A stretch of 64,000 bases of DNA from CAWCDJ01 sp963836015 (GCA_963836015.1 CAWIIF010000015.1:434001-498000), one strand, 5' to 3'; shown: positions 49,870-59,993, counted from the first letter of the stretch. Numbers and translations are program-made. Notes: generated by a model from the sequence alone, not told the origin.

Positions 49870-50664
49870 GTGCCGTCGCGTGTCAGCGAATCCCTGGTGT
49901 TGCGAACTTACCCGCTCAAGGAGGCGGACCTCGTCGTCAGCTTTTTCACGCGGGACCAGGGCAAACTGCGGGGCGTAGCCAAGCGGGCACGGCGTCCGAA
50001 GAGTCCTTTCGGGTCCGGATTGGAACGGCTGTCGCACGTGCGGATGGCGTATTTCCAGCGCGAAAACCGCGAGCTGGTCAATCTGGATTCCTGCGAATTG
50101 ATTCGTTCCCAATTCGACCTGGTGTCCGATTACTGGGCCGGAGTGGCGCTGGACTACTTCGCGGAAGTGTCGGAGCAGATGCTTCCCTCCGCGGAGCCGA
50201 GCGAGAAGTTTTTCCGTCTTCTGCTCGCCGTGTTGGAACATTTGCGCGCGGCGGAAGGCGGCGGCGTATGGCGGGCCGTAACGTATTTTTCCTTATGGGC
50301 GGTCCGGCTTTCGGGGTGGCTGCCCGAGTTGAACGTTTGTCTCTCGTGCGGCAGCCTGCTGGACGATCCGGAAGCCCCCGAGCGCGCGTTTTTCAGCCGT
50401 GGGCGGACGGGCCTGATCTGCGGCCATTGCCGCCGTATGCCGGGAGCGGGAAGCAGTTGGGAACTGAGCGCGGAATCGCGCGCCGCCGCCGCCGAGATGC
50501 TGCGCAGGCCGCCTGCGGAGCTTTCGGGAGCGGGATGGGGACCGGGTACGGCAGCCGATTTGCGGCGCTTCCTGGTTCAGCAGATCGAATCGCACGCCGA
50601 GCGGCGGCTGGTAACGGCCCCGCTGTTGGAGCAGGGATCGGGCGAGCCCGGTTCGTACGTTTAA
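49870..50664 (+). CDS. recO: DNA repair protein RecO
   Basis: A 264-residue protein with a GTG start. The N-terminal OB-fold is recognisable (ESLVLRTYPLKEADLVVSFF, TRDQGKLRGVAKRARRPKSP), followed by the helical domain. The zinc-finger cysteines are in NVCLSCGSLL and LICGHCRRMPG (CxxC...CxxC). RecO loads RecA onto SSB-coated DNA with RecR. glyQ starts 10 bases after its stop, so recO-glyQ-glyS forms one unit, an order also known in Firmicutes. Confidence 0.9.
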   Translation: MPSRVSESLVLRTYPLKEADLVVSFFTRDQGKLRGVAKRARRPKSPFGSGLERLSHVRMAYFQRENRELVNLDSCELIRSQFDLVSDYWAGVALDYFAEVSEQMLPSAEPSEKFFRLLLAVLEHLRAAEGGGVWRAVTYFSLWAVRLSGWLPELNVCLSCGSLLDDPEAPERAFFSRGRTGLICGHCRRMPGAGSSWELSAESRAAAAEMLRRPPAELSGAGWGPGTAADLRRFLVQQIESHAERRLVTAPLLEQGSGEPGSYV

Positions 50665-50674
50665 GTCTAAATCG

Positions 50675-51577
50675 ATGCAGTCTTTTCAAGAGATCATTTT
50701 CAAGCTGAAGCAGTATTGGGCGGACCGGGGATGCATTATTCAGGAGCCTTACGACGTGGAGGTCGGGGCCGGCACCATGTGCCCCGAGACCTTCCTGCGG
50801 GTGCTCGGGCCGCAGCCCTACCGGGTGGCCTATGTGCAGCCCAGCCGTCGCCCGGCCGACGGCCGCTATGGCGATAACCCCAACCGCCTGTTCAAGCACT
50901 CCCAGCTTCAGGTCATCCTGAAGCCCTCACCCTCCGACGTTATCGAACAGTATCTCGGAAGCCTCGAGGCCATCGGCATCGACCTCCGCGCGCATGACAT
51001 CAAGTTCGAAGAGGACAACTGGGAAGCTCCCACCCTGGGAGCCTGGGGCATCGGCTGGCAGGTAATGCTCGACGGCCTGGAGATCACGCAGTTCACCTAC
51101 TTCCAGCAGTGCGGCGGCATCGACCTGGATGTCGTCCCCGCCGAGATCACCTACGGACTCGAACGCCTCACCGCGTTCCTGCAGGTGAAGGACAGTGTCT
51201 ACGACATCGAGTGGACTACCGGCGTCACCTACGGCGACGTGCGCTACAAGGACGAGCTGCAGTATTCGGTCTACAACTTCGAGATGGCGGACATCGAGAC
51301 CCTCTGGAAGCTGTTCGATCTTCATGAGGGGGAAGCCGGCCGGCTGCTGCGGGCGTACAACCCGAAAGCGGCCGACAAGAAGCGGTTTCCGCTGCTGCCT
51401 GCTTACGACCAGGTGCTGAAGTGCTCTAACGTTTTCAACACGTTGGATGCCCGCGGCGCCATCAGCGTCACGGAGCGGGTGGGTGTGATCCAGCGCGTTC
51501 GCAAGCTCGCCGTAGGAGTCGCCCAGGCCTGGGCCGATCAGCAGCAGAGCCCCATCGCGCAGGAGGTGGCCCAATGA
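50675..51577 (+). CDS. glyQ: Glycyl-tRNA synthetase alpha subunit
   Basis: A 300-residue class II synthetase catalytic subunit of the tetrameric type. It begins SFQEIIFKLKQYWADRGCII. Signature stretches are PYDVEVGAGTMCPETFLRVL, AYVQPSRRPADGRYGDNPNR, KFEEDNWEAPTLGAWGIGWQ and FTYFQQCGGIDLDVVPAEIT. It activates glycine with ATP and, with GlyS, charges tRNA-Gly. Length matches the family. The stop overlaps the glyS ATG by four bases. Confidence 0.96.
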   Translation: MQSFQEIIFKLKQYWADRGCIIQEPYDVEVGAGTMCPETFLRVLGPQPYRVAYVQPSRRPADGRYGDNPNRLFKHSQLQVILKPSPSDVIEQYLGSLEAIGIDLRAHDIKFEEDNWEAPTLGAWGIGWQVMLDGLEITQFTYFQQCGGIDLDVVPAEITYGLERLTAFLQVKDSVYDIEWTTGVTYGDVRYKDELQYSVYNFEMADIETLWKLFDLHEGEAGRLLRAYNPKAADKKRFPLLPAYDQVLKCSNVFNTLDARGAISVTERVGVIQRVRKLAVGVAQAWADQQQSPIAQEVAQ

Positions 51578-53517
51578 GCCTCCCCTTCCTGCTCGAAATC
51601 GGCACCGAAGAGATTCCCGATTGGATGATCCCCACGGCGCTCGAAAACCTGCGGCTGCTTTTCGAAAAGCTGGAGATCGCCCACGATTCCGTCACCCTGG
51701 ATGCCACCCCGCGACGCCTGGTGCTGCGCGCCGAAGGCCTTCCCGCTCGTCAGGCCGACAGTGAAGAGCGCATCCTGGGGCCGGCGAAATCCGCCCCTCC
51801 GCAAGCGGTAGCCGGCTTCGCCCGCAAGCAGGGGATCAAGCCGGAAGATCTCAGCACCGAGACGACCCCCAAAGGCGAGTATTACGTTTTCATGAAGAAG
51901 GTGCCCGGCCGGCCTGTCAAAGACATCCTGGCCGAATCGCTCCCCGGCCTGATCCTCCAGCTCAACTTCCCCAAGACGATGTATTGGACGGGCAAGGGCG
52001 GCCCGCGCTTCATCCGGCCCATCCGCTGGATCGCGGCCCTGCTGGGCGGAGAGATCGTGCCGTTCGAGCTGGCGGGAGTCCGGGCGGGCGCACTGACTTC
52101 CGGACACCGCCGGCTGGGGGCCCGCGAGATCACCATCACCACGGCCGATTACGAGCAGAGGCTGCGCGACCACTACGTGATTCTCTCGGCCGGAGAGCGC
52201 CGCACGAAGATCATGAACGAGCTCGCGGGCGTCCGCGTCAAGCCCGACTCCGCGCTGCTCGAGACCCTGGTCTACCTCACCGAGTACCCCACGCCCATCA
52301 CCGGCAGTTTCGATCCACAGTTTCTCGAGCTGCCCGAAGAGGTGCTGGTTACGGTGATGCGGCACCACCAGAAATACTTCTCGGTGGAGGATGCCGAGGG
52401 CAGGCTCGCGCCCGAGTTCGTGGCCGTAATGAACATCCCATCGGATCCGCAGGGGTTTGTCCGGCGCGGGAACGAACGCGTGCTGCGCGCCCGATTCAAC
52501 GACGCCCGCTTCTTCTGGGATTCCGACCAGAAAAAGAAACTCGCCGACCGCAAGCACGACCTGTCCCACGTGACCTTCCAGGCGCAGCTCGGTTCGTATC
52601 TCGAGAAGGCCGAGCGCACGGTGGCCCTGGCGAAGGAACTCGGCGGAGACGCCCACGCCATGCGCGCCGCCGAGCTGGCCAAGTGCGACCTCACCACCGA
52701 ACTGGTCAAAGAGTTCACCGAGCTTCAGGGCATCGTGGGCGGCCTGTACGCCCGTGTGCAGGGCGAGGCTGAGCCCGTCTGGCAGGCGATTTACGACCAT
52801 TACAAGCCGGAGAGCATGGAGGATTCGATCCCCCGCAACCGCACCGGCCAGATCGTCGCGCTGGCCGATAAGCTCGACACGCTGCGCGGCTGCTTCCGGG
52901 TGGGCCTGATCCCTTCCGGCTCGCGCGACCCGTTCGCGTTGCGGCGCGCGGCCCAGGGCGTCGTGAAGATTCTGGTTGAAGGCCGGCTGGAACTGCCGCT
53001 GCTCGACCTTCTGGGCGGCGATGCCGAATTGAAGTCGTTTTTCGAAGACCGCGTCCGCTTCTATTTCCGCGATATCCGCGGCTTCGCGTATGACGAAGTG
53101 AACGCCGCGATGGCCGCGACCGCCGGCTGGGGAAACCTGGTGGATCTCGAAGCCCGCCTCGGCCGCATTCAGAGCTTGCGGTCGTCGCCGGATTTCGAGC
53201 CCCTGGCCGCCAGTTTCAAACGGATTCGCAACATTCTCGAGCAGGCGAAATTCGAGGCGCCTACCGGCTCCATCGACGAGTCCCTGCTCGAACCCGGCCC
53301 CGAAAGGGACCTGTACGACGAATACCGCCGCATCGCCGGCCAGCCCATCGAGAGCGTCATCTCCCGGCTGCGCCCCAAAGTCGATTTGTTCTTCGACAAG
53401 GTGCTGGTGAACTCGCCGGACCCTCGTGTCCGGCAAAACCGTCTGACGCTGCTTCACACGCTGCGCCAGGAGTTTTCCAAGGTAGCGGATTTTTCTGAAA
53501 TTGTTACTCATTCATAG
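51574..53517 (+). CDS. glyS: Glycyl-tRNA synthetase beta subunit
   Basis: A 647-residue subunit that binds tRNA-Gly. It starts SLPFLLEIGTEEIPDWMIP. Family landmarks include TPRRLVLRAEGLPARQADSE, FPKTMYWTGKGGPRFIRPIR, VMRHHQKYFSVEDAEGRLAP and ARFNDARFFWDSDQKKKLAD; an HD-like segment follows and a C-terminal anticodon-binding helical region (NRLTLLHTLRQEFSKVADF). It is slightly shorter than the about 690-residue E. coli protein. ATGA overlap with glyQ; ppdK begins 9 bases after its stop. Confidence 0.95.
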   Translation: MSLPFLLEIGTEEIPDWMIPTALENLRLLFEKLEIAHDSVTLDATPRRLVLRAEGLPARQADSEERILGPAKSAPPQAVAGFARKQGIKPEDLSTETTPKGEYYVFMKKVPGRPVKDILAESLPGLILQLNFPKTMYWTGKGGPRFIRPIRWIAALLGGEIVPFELAGVRAGALTSGHRRLGAREITITTADYEQRLRDHYVILSAGERRTKIMNELAGVRVKPDSALLETLVYLTEYPTPITGSFDPQFLELPEEVLVTVMRHHQKYFSVEDAEGRLAPEFVAVMNIPSDPQGFVRRGNERVLRARFNDARFFWDSDQKKKLADRKHDLSHVTFQAQLGSYLEKAERTVALAKELGGDAHAMRAAELAKCDLTTELVKEFTELQGIVGGLYARVQGEAEPVWQAIYDHYKPESMEDSIPRNRTGQIVALADKLDTLRGCFRVGLIPSGSRDPFALRRAAQGVVKILVEGRLELPLLDLLGGDAELKSFFEDRVRFYFRDIRGFAYDEVNAAMAATAGWGNLVDLEARLGRIQSLRSSPDFEPLAASFKRIRNILEQAKFEAPTGSIDESLLEPGPERDLYDEYRRIAGQPIESVISRLRPKVDLFFDKVLVNSPDPRVRQNRLTLLHTLRQEFSKVADFSEIVTHS

Positions 53518-53526
53518 GAGCAAAGC

Positions 53527-56271
53527 ATGAAGAAGCTTGTCTACTCGTTCGGCAACGGAACCGCCGACGGTGACGGAAAAATGAAAGATACGCTCGGTGG
53601 CAAAGGCGCCGGGCTGGCCGAAATGTGCCGGGCGAAGCTGCCGGTGCCGCCCGGCTTCACGATCTCGACGGAAGTCTGCAACATTTACTTCCAGAACAAA
53701 AACGCCGTTCCGCCGGAGATCCACGAACAGATGCTCGAAGCCCTCCGCCTGCTCGAGGAGCGCATGGGCCAGAAGCTCGGCGATACCGGCAATCCGCTGC
53801 TGGTCAGCGTCCGCTCCGGCGCCAAGTTCTCCATGCCGGGCATGATGGACACAATTCTCAACCTCGGCCTGAACGATACGACCGTGAAGGCGATCGAAGC
53901 CAAGAGCAACAACCCGCGTTTCGCGTACGATTGCTACCGCCGCTTCATCCAGATGTACGGCAACGTGGTGCTGGAAATTTCCAAGCACGATTTCGACGAG
54001 GTCTTCGAAGGCCAGAAGAAGAAGGCCAAGGCCAAGCTCGATACCGAGCTCACCGCCAAGGACCTGCAAGAAGTGATCGCCGGCTACAAGAAGCTGGTGC
54101 AGAAGAAGACCGGCAAGCCCTTCCCGCAGGACGCCATGATCCAGCTCCAGGGCGCCCGCGACGCGGTGTTCCGGTCCTGGTTCAACGATCGCGCCAAATA
54201 CTATCGCAAGATGAACCAGATCCCCGACGATCTCGGCACCGCCGTCAACGTTCAGGCCATGGTGTTCGGCAACCTCGGCGAAACGTCCGCTACCGGGGTG
54301 GGCTTCACGCGCAACCCGGCCACCGGCGAGAAGGTGTTCTACGGCGAGTTCCTCGAGAACGCGCAGGGCGAAGACGTGGTGGCCGGCATCCGCACGCCGC
54401 ACGAAATCGCCGAGCTCGAAAAGTGGAATCCCGCGGTCTACAACCAGCTCCGCGAGATCACCACGATGCTCGAGCAGCACTATCGCGACATACAGGATTT
54501 CGAATACACCGTGCAGGACGGCAAGCTCTACATGCTGCAGACCCGCAACGGCAAGCGCACCGGCCCGGCCGCGGTCCGCATCGCGGCGGAAATGGTGGAG
54601 GAAGGCCTGATTTCGAAGGAAGAAGCCATCCTGCGCGTCGATCCGCAGCAGCTCGACCAGCTCCTGCACCCGGTGCTCGATCCGGCCTCCAAGAAATCGC
54701 TGACCACGCTCGGCAAGGGCCTGCCCGCATCCCCGGGCGCCGCCGTCGGCACCGTGGTCTTCACGGCCGACGAAGCCGTCATCCGCTCTGCCAAAGCGCC
54801 CGTCGTGCTGGTCCGCAAAGAGACCGTTCCGGACGACATCCACGGCATGGAAGTGGCCAAGGGCATCCTCACCTCGCGCGGCGGCATGACCAGCCACGCG
54901 GCGGTGGTCTGCCGCGGCATGGGAACCCCCTGCGTCGCCGGCGCCGAGATGTTCACGGTCAACGAGCACAAGAAGGAAGTCACGGTCACGGTGAAGGGTA
55001 AGGCCATCACGCTGAGGGAAGGCGACTGGATCTCGCTCGACGGCTCCACCGGTGAAGTCTTCGCCGGCAAGGCCAACACCATCGATGCCGACCCCGCCTC
55101 GGGAGTCCTCGCCAGCTTTATGAGCTGGGCGGACGAGTTCCGCGGCGATTTCGGCGTGCGCGCCAATGCCGACATTCCGCGCGATGCCAAGGCCGCCCGC
55201 AAGTTCGGCGCCGAAGGCATCGGACTGTGCCGCACCGAGCACATGTTCTTCGCCGAGGACCGCATCGAGCACATGCAGGCCATGATCCTGGCGCGCGACG
55301 AGAAGAGCCGCCGCAAGGCTCTCGCCAAGCTGCTGCCTTTCCAGCGCAGGGATTTCGCCGGCCTGTTCGAAGCCATGGACGGCTTCCCGGTGGTCATCCG
55401 CACGCTCGACCCGCCGCTCCACGAGTTCCTGCCCAAGCGTGAAGAGCTGATGGTCGATGTCGCCATCCTGCCCTACGCCGACATCAAGAAGAAGCGCGAG
55501 CTGGTCGAGAAATACAAGCGCTTCGGCGCCGAGGTAAAGAACCTCAAGACGGTGCTGTCCGAGTTGCTCGCCCGCGTGGAAGAGTTGCACGAGTTCAACC
55601 CGATGCTCGGCCACCGCGGCTGCCGCCTCGGCATCACCTATCCCGAGATCACCGAGATGCAGGCGAGGGCCATCTTCGAAGCCGCCGTACAGGTGGCCAA
55701 GAAGGGCAAGAAGGTGATTCCGGAAGTCATGATTCCGCTGATCGGCGGAGTCAAGGAGCTGGAAAACCAGAAGAAGATCGTGGTCCAGGTAGCCGAGGAA
55801 GTTCTCGCCAAGGCCGGCATGAAGAGCCTGAAGTACATGGTCGGGACCATGATCGAGATCCCGCGCGCCGCCCTGACCGCCGACACCGTCGCCACCGAAG
55901 CGGAGTTCTTCAGCTTCGGCACCAACGACCTGACCCAGACCACCATGGGCCTCTCCCGCGACGACTACACGAAGTTCCAGAAGGACTACCAGGATCGCAA
56001 GATCTTCGCCAACGACCCGTTCGCCGTCCTCGACCAGGAAGGCGTCGGACAGTTGATAAAGATGGCGGTGGAGAAGGGCCGCAAGACGCGTCCCGACCTG
56101 GAAGTCGGCATCTGCGGCGAGCACGGCGGCGAGCCGAGCTCGGTGCAGTTCTGCTACCGGGTGGGCATGAACTACGTTTCCTGCTCTCCCTACCGTGTGC
56201 CGATCGCCCGGCTGGCTGCCGCCCAGGCCGCTATCTCGGGTGATAAAACCGAAGCCATGCGCACCGCGTAA
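53527..56271 (+). CDS. ppdK: Pyruvate, phosphate dikinase
   Basis: A 914-residue enzyme interconverting pyruvate + ATP + Pi and PEP + AMP + PPi. The N-terminal ATP-grasp domain starts LGGKGAGLAEMCRAKLPVPP. SVRSGAKFSMPGMMDTILNL and GVGFTRNPATGEKVFYGEFL follow. The phosphohistidine is in SRGGMTSHAAVVCRGMGTPC (about residue 456). The C-terminal TIM barrel has EGIGLCRTEHMFFAEDRIEH, TNDLTQTTMGLSRDDYTKF and the catalytic Cys region VGICGEHGGEPSSV. Shine-Dalgarno site AGGAG at 53516-53520. It sits where Firmicutes carry the PPDK regulatory-protein gene, between glyS and dnaG-rpoD. It would support gluconeogenic PEP formation. Confidence 0.96.
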   Translation: MKKLVYSFGNGTADGDGKMKDTLGGKGAGLAEMCRAKLPVPPGFTISTEVCNIYFQNKNAVPPEIHEQMLEALRLLEERMGQKLGDTGNPLLVSVRSGAKFSMPGMMDTILNLGLNDTTVKAIEAKSNNPRFAYDCYRRFIQMYGNVVLEISKHDFDEVFEGQKKKAKAKLDTELTAKDLQEVIAGYKKLVQKKTGKPFPQDAMIQLQGARDAVFRSWFNDRAKYYRKMNQIPDDLGTAVNVQAMVFGNLGETSATGVGFTRNPATGEKVFYGEFLENAQGEDVVAGIRTPHEIAELEKWNPAVYNQLREITTMLEQHYRDIQDFEYTVQDGKLYMLQTRNGKRTGPAAVRIAAEMVEEGLISKEEAILRVDPQQLDQLLHPVLDPASKKSLTTLGKGLPASPGAAVGTVVFTADEAVIRSAKAPVVLVRKETVPDDIHGMEVAKGILTSRGGMTSHAAVVCRGMGTPCVAGAEMFTVNEHKKEVTVTVKGKAITLREGDWISLDGSTGEVFAGKANTIDADPASGVLASFMSWADEFRGDFGVRANADIPRDAKAARKFGAEGIGLCRTEHMFFAEDRIEHMQAMILARDEKSRRKALAKLLPFQRRDFAGLFEAMDGFPVVIRTLDPPLHEFLPKREELMVDVAILPYADIKKKRELVEKYKRFGAEVKNLKTVLSELLARVEELHEFNPMLGHRGCRLGITYPEITEMQARAIFEAAVQVAKKGKKVIPEVMIPLIGGVKELENQKKIVVQVAEEVLAKAGMKSLKYMVGTMIEIPRAALTADTVATEAEFFSFGTNDLTQTTMGLSRDDYTKFQKDYQDRKIFANDPFAVLDQEGVGQLIKMAVEKGRKTRPDLEVGICGEHGGEPSSVQFCYRVGMNYVSCSPYRVPIARLAAAQAAISGDKTEAMRTA

Positions 56272-56367
56272 TCGACAGGCTGCTCGTTCAAAGCGCAAAA
56301 CAGGGACAGGCTCGAAGTTTGCGAAGAGCGGCAGAGTCGAGCAGGCGCTGTTTGGCAGCGGGTTCTT

Positions 56368-58053
56368 TTATACCCCGTGCGTTCCGTTTTCGAGGAACGC
56401 GCGCAGGCGGTGGCTCCGGCTCGGATGCCGCAGCTTGCGCAGCGCCTTCGCTTCGATCTGGCGGATGCGCTCGCGGGTCACCGCGAAATTCTGCCCCACC
56501 TCTTCCAGCGTGTGCTCGCTGCCGTCCTCGAGACCGAACCGCATCTTGATGATCTTCTCTTCGCGCGGCGTCAGGGTCTTCAATACCTGGGCCGTCTGCT
56601 CGCGCAGGTTCAGGTTGATCACCGCATCCGACGGGGAGATGCCGTTGTGATCCACGATGAAATCGCCCAGGTGCGACTCTTCCTCTTCCCCGATCGGCGT
56701 TTCGAGCGAGATCGGCTCCTGCGCCACCCGCAGCACTTTGCGGACCTTCGATACCGGTAGCTGCAGCCGCTTGGCAAGCTCTTCGTTAGTGGGCTCGCGG
56801 CCCAGCTCCTGCACCATCTGCCGCGACGTGCGGATCAGCTTGTTGATGGTCTCGATCATGTGGACCGGAATGCGGATGGTCCGCGCCTGGTCCGCGATGG
56901 CCCGCGTGATGGCCTGCCGCACCCACCACGTGGCATAGGTCGAGAACTTGTAGCCGCGGCGGTACTCGAATTTGTCCACCGCCTTCATCAGGCCGATGTT
57001 GCCTTCCTGGATCAGGTCCAGGAACTGCAGGCCCCGGTTGGTATAGCGCTTGGCGATGCTCACCACCAGCCGCAGATTGGCTTCGATCAGCTCTTTCTTC
57101 GCCGCCTCCGCTTCCTGGTGGGCCTTGGTGATGATCTCCAGCGTGCGGCGGAGCTCGGTGGCCGAGGCGCCGAACTGCTCTTCGTAAATCTGGAGCTGCT
57201 GGCTGAAGCTGCGCTGCTCCTTGCGCAGCTCCTTGATCCCTTCGGCGCGCGCGCCGGGCCACGCTTCCAGCTTCTTCTGCAGCCGGGAAACCTCCCGTTC
57301 AAGAGGTTTCAACTGCTCCACGGAATCGCGGACCCTGTCGATCAGGAGGCGGATCACCGGCGTCTGAAACCGGATGGTACGCGCCAGCCTCGACGTCCGC
57401 ACCATCTGGCGGCCCAGTTCCCAAAGCTGCCGCCGGTACTGCTTGGGTTTCATGCCGCGCGGAATCGCCTGCAGCTTTTGCCGGTATTGCAGGGCCTTCC
57501 GGTAGTGCCTTGCGATCTCCTCCGCGCCGTGGATAAATTCCTGGCGCTTCTCTTCCACCAGCTCGTCGGTCAGAATCGGATCGGAGATCTGGACGATGTC
57601 CCGCGCCGGCAGGGTGTCCTGGGCGACTTCCTCGCCCATGGCGACGATTTCCTGGATCACCAGAGGAGCCCGCGACAGCGATTTGAGGACCGTTCGCTGG
57701 CCCCGCTCGATGCGCCGCGCGATCTCGACCTCGCCTTCGCGCGTCAGCAGCGGAACCGTGCCCATCTCGCGGAGGTACATGCGGACGGGATCGTTGATCT
57801 TCTCGCCGAGGCCCGCCGGAAGATCCAGGTCGAGAATCTCCTCGCCTTCCTCCAGCTTTTTTTCGAAATCCTTGGGCTCTTCGAGTATCTCGATGCCGGC
57901 CGTATCCAGCCCGGCCAGCACGTCTTCGAGTTCGGTGCCGCCCGGGACGTCCCCGGGCAGAACTTCACTGACCTCGTCGTACAGGACGTAGCCCTTTTCC
58001 TTGCCCATCTGTACGAGCCGCTGCAGCCCCTCGTATTTGTCTTCTAACGCCAC
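56368..58053 (-). CDS. rpoD: Primary RNA polymerase sigma factor RpoD
   Basis: A 561-residue group 1 sigma-70 from a GTG start. Region 1.2 is NDPVRMYLREMGTVPLLTRE. A long non-conserved helical insertion spans about residues 130-320. Region 2 is NLRLVVSIAKRYTNRGLQFL then EYRRGYKFSTYATWWVRQAI (2.3-2.4, -10 melting and recognition). Region 3 is RIPVHMIETINKLIRTSRQM, and region 4 is TPREEKIIKMRFGLEDGSEH, TLEEVGQNFAVTRERIRQIE. It directs housekeeping transcription. dnaG lies 78 bp upstream on the same strand, the usual dnaG-rpoD macromolecular synthesis unit, without rpsU. Confidence 0.95.
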   Translation of the reverse strand: MALEDKYEGLQRLVQMGKEKGYVLYDEVSEVLPGDVPGGTELEDVLAGLDTAGIEILEEPKDFEKKLEEGEEILDLDLPAGLGEKINDPVRMYLREMGTVPLLTREGEVEIARRIERGQRTVLKSLSRAPLVIQEIVAMGEEVAQDTLPARDIVQISDPILTDELVEEKRQEFIHGAEEIARHYRKALQYRQKLQAIPRGMKPKQYRRQLWELGRQMVRTSRLARTIRFQTPVIRLLIDRVRDSVEQLKPLEREVSRLQKKLEAWPGARAEGIKELRKEQRSFSQQLQIYEEQFGASATELRRTLEIITKAHQEAEAAKKELIEANLRLVVSIAKRYTNRGLQFLDLIQEGNIGLMKAVDKFEYRRGYKFSTYATWWVRQAITRAIADQARTIRIPVHMIETINKLIRTSRQMVQELGREPTNEELAKRLQLPVSKVRKVLRVAQEPISLETPIGEEEESHLGDFIVDHNGISPSDAVINLNLREQTAQVLKTLTPREEKIIKMRFGLEDGSEHTLEEVGQNFAVTRERIRQIEAKALRKLRHPSRSHRLRAFLENGTHGV

Positions 58054-58131
58054 TGAAGCCCCGCTACTCCCGGCGAAGGAGAATCCAAGACATTGTACAC
58101 CACGGCGCGTCCGGCAACAGGGGATGCACTC

Positions 58132-59856
58132 CTATTTCCGCTCCATGGCGCGCAACTCCTCCATGACACGCATCGCTTCCTGCCAGTTCCCGGCACGTTC
58201 CAGTTCTTTTACCCGCGATTTCAACTGCGAACGGCGCTGCTGTCCATCCGTGCGCCGCATGCTTTCCACGGCTGCGATTACCTCCTCCCGCGAGGACTGC
58301 ATCTCCTCGCTCAACACCGCCTGCGCCAGAAGGTTCTGGTCCGATTCCTCGAGGCGGGCGTGAATTTCGTCATACCCGAACCTTCCGCCCGCGTCATCCA
58401 CCGCGAACATTGCGTGGAAGATGCGGCGGGAGGCGAACGTCGCGATGGTCTCGAGCGATTTCAATTCCTCCATCACTTCGCCGCGAATCTCTTCGTTCGC
58501 CAGCAGTGCGTTGAGCAGCATCCGCTCGTCGTGCCGGAGCACCACTTTCGGCGGCACGAAGCGGCTCTCCTGCCGGTCCGCCACGGCCTTCTTGAAGCTG
58601 TCGAGCACCAGGCCCCGGTCGATTCCCAGGTACGCCGCCACGTCGCCCGCGATCATCAGCCGCTCCATGCGGTCGGAGATCTGCTGAACGGTCGGCAGCA
58701 GCGATTTCAATACCGCCACCTGTCCCTCGGTGGTATGCATGTCCACCTTCGAGCGGCCACGGTCCGCCAGCCAGTAGAAGTACCCCTTGGCGCTCTCCAA
58801 CTGCTGCTGGTACGCCCCCGCGCCGCGCTGTTTACAGTATTCGTCCGGGTCGAGATCCGCATCGAGTTCCAGAATCCGCACCTGCATGCCTTCCGTCAGG
58901 AGCACCGAAATGGAGCGTTCTGCCGCGTTCGAGCCGGCAGCGTCAGGGTCGAAATTGACGATGATGCGTTGCGTCTGGCGCTTCAGGATCTGCACCTGCT
59001 GAGAGGTCAGCGCCGTGCCGCAACTGGCCACGACCGCTCCGAACCCCGCGGCCGTCACCCCGATCGCGTCCATGTATCCTTCCACCAGGATCACCCTGTC
59101 CTCTTTCCGGATCGCCTCCTTCGCGCGATGAAGATTGTAGAGCACATGGCTCTTCTTATATATCGGCGTTTCCGGGGAATTCAGATACTTCGGGTTATCT
59201 TCGGCCGCCAGCGCCCTTCCGCCGAATCCGATAATCCGGCCCGATCCGTCGTGAATCGGAAACATCAGGCGGTTGCGGAACCGGTCATAGATGCTGCCGT
59301 CTTCGCGCCGGCCGACCAGGCCCGATTGCTCCATCTGCGCCGCGGAGAAGTCGCGCTGCTCGAACAGTCTGAGCAGGGCCCGCCCGCCGCGCCCGGAATA
59401 TCCCAGACCGAACTGCTCGATGGTCTCGTGCGAGAGGCCCCGTTTCGCCAGGTACGCCCGCGCCGCCTCTCCGTCCGGCCCGTTCAGGTTGGCGCGAAAC
59501 TGCTCGGCGGCCAGTTCGTGGAGCGTAAGCAGGGCGCCCCGCAGCCGCGAATCCTCGTCGGAGTATTGCGAGCGCTTCGGCATGGGGATGCCGTGGCGTT
59601 CCGCCAGCGATTTCAGGGCCTCATAAAAGCTCAGCCCTTCGATCTCCATGACGAATTTGAAAACGTCGCCCCCCGCCCCGCAGGAGAAGCACTTGTAAAA
59701 CTGGTGGGTCGCGTGGACCGTGAATGAGGCGGTCTTCTCGTTGTGGAAAGGGCACAGGCCCATGTAGCGGTACGCGCCCGAGCGGCGCAGGCGGACGTGC
59801 TCGCCCACCACGCTTACGATATCGACCGACCCCTTGACCTGTTCCGCGAAGTCCAT
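58132..59856 (-). CDS. dnaG: DNA primase
   Basis: A 574-residue primase that makes RNA primers at the fork. The CHC2 zinc finger is YMGLCPFHNEKTASFTVH with FYKCFSCGAGGDVFKFVM. The catalytic TOPRIM core has ILVEGYMDAIGVTAAGFGAV and IVNFDPDAAGSNAAERS (acidic metal residues). RFRNRLMFPIHDGSGRIIGF precedes it. The C-terminal helical region (about 430-574) would bind the helicase. The ATG at 59856 gives the standard N-terminus (MDFAEQVKGSVDIVSVVGEH). First gene of the dnaG-rpoD unit. Confidence 0.95.
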   Translation of the reverse strand: MDFAEQVKGSVDIVSVVGEHVRLRRSGAYRYMGLCPFHNEKTASFTVHATHQFYKCFSCGAGGDVFKFVMEIEGLSFYEALKSLAERHGIPMPKRSQYSDEDSRLRGALLTLHELAAEQFRANLNGPDGEAARAYLAKRGLSHETIEQFGLGYSGRGGRALLRLFEQRDFSAAQMEQSGLVGRREDGSIYDRFRNRLMFPIHDGSGRIIGFGGRALAAEDNPKYLNSPETPIYKKSHVLYNLHRAKEAIRKEDRVILVEGYMDAIGVTAAGFGAVVASCGTALTSQQVQILKRQTQRIIVNFDPDAAGSNAAERSISVLLTEGMQVRILELDADLDPDEYCKQRGAGAYQQQLESAKGYFYWLADRGRSKVDMHTTEGQVAVLKSLLPTVQQISDRMERLMIAGDVAAYLGIDRGLVLDSFKKAVADRQESRFVPPKVVLRHDERMLLNALLANEEIRGEVMEELKSLETIATFASRRIFHAMFAVDDAGGRFGYDEIHARLEESDQNLLAQAVLSEEMQSSREEVIAAVESMRRTDGQQRRSQLKSRVKELERAGNWQEAMRVMEELRAMERK

Positions 59857-59993
59857 GGCGCCTTTCCGCTATTATCCTCCACCCGGTTCATGAGAGCATG
59901 TCCACCAATGCTTCGCGCGCGGATGCTATCCAGCGGCTACCTGACCGAAGATAGCTTGACTCCGCCACTCGATTTTCCCCTAAACTTGCGTTG

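Noticed and set aside
53512..56298. Very long open frame (928 codons) antisense to ppdK
   Set aside because: It mirrors the strong codon bias of a GC-rich gene; the sense strand encodes an unmistakable pyruvate phosphate dikinase, and the antisense product has no recognisable domain.
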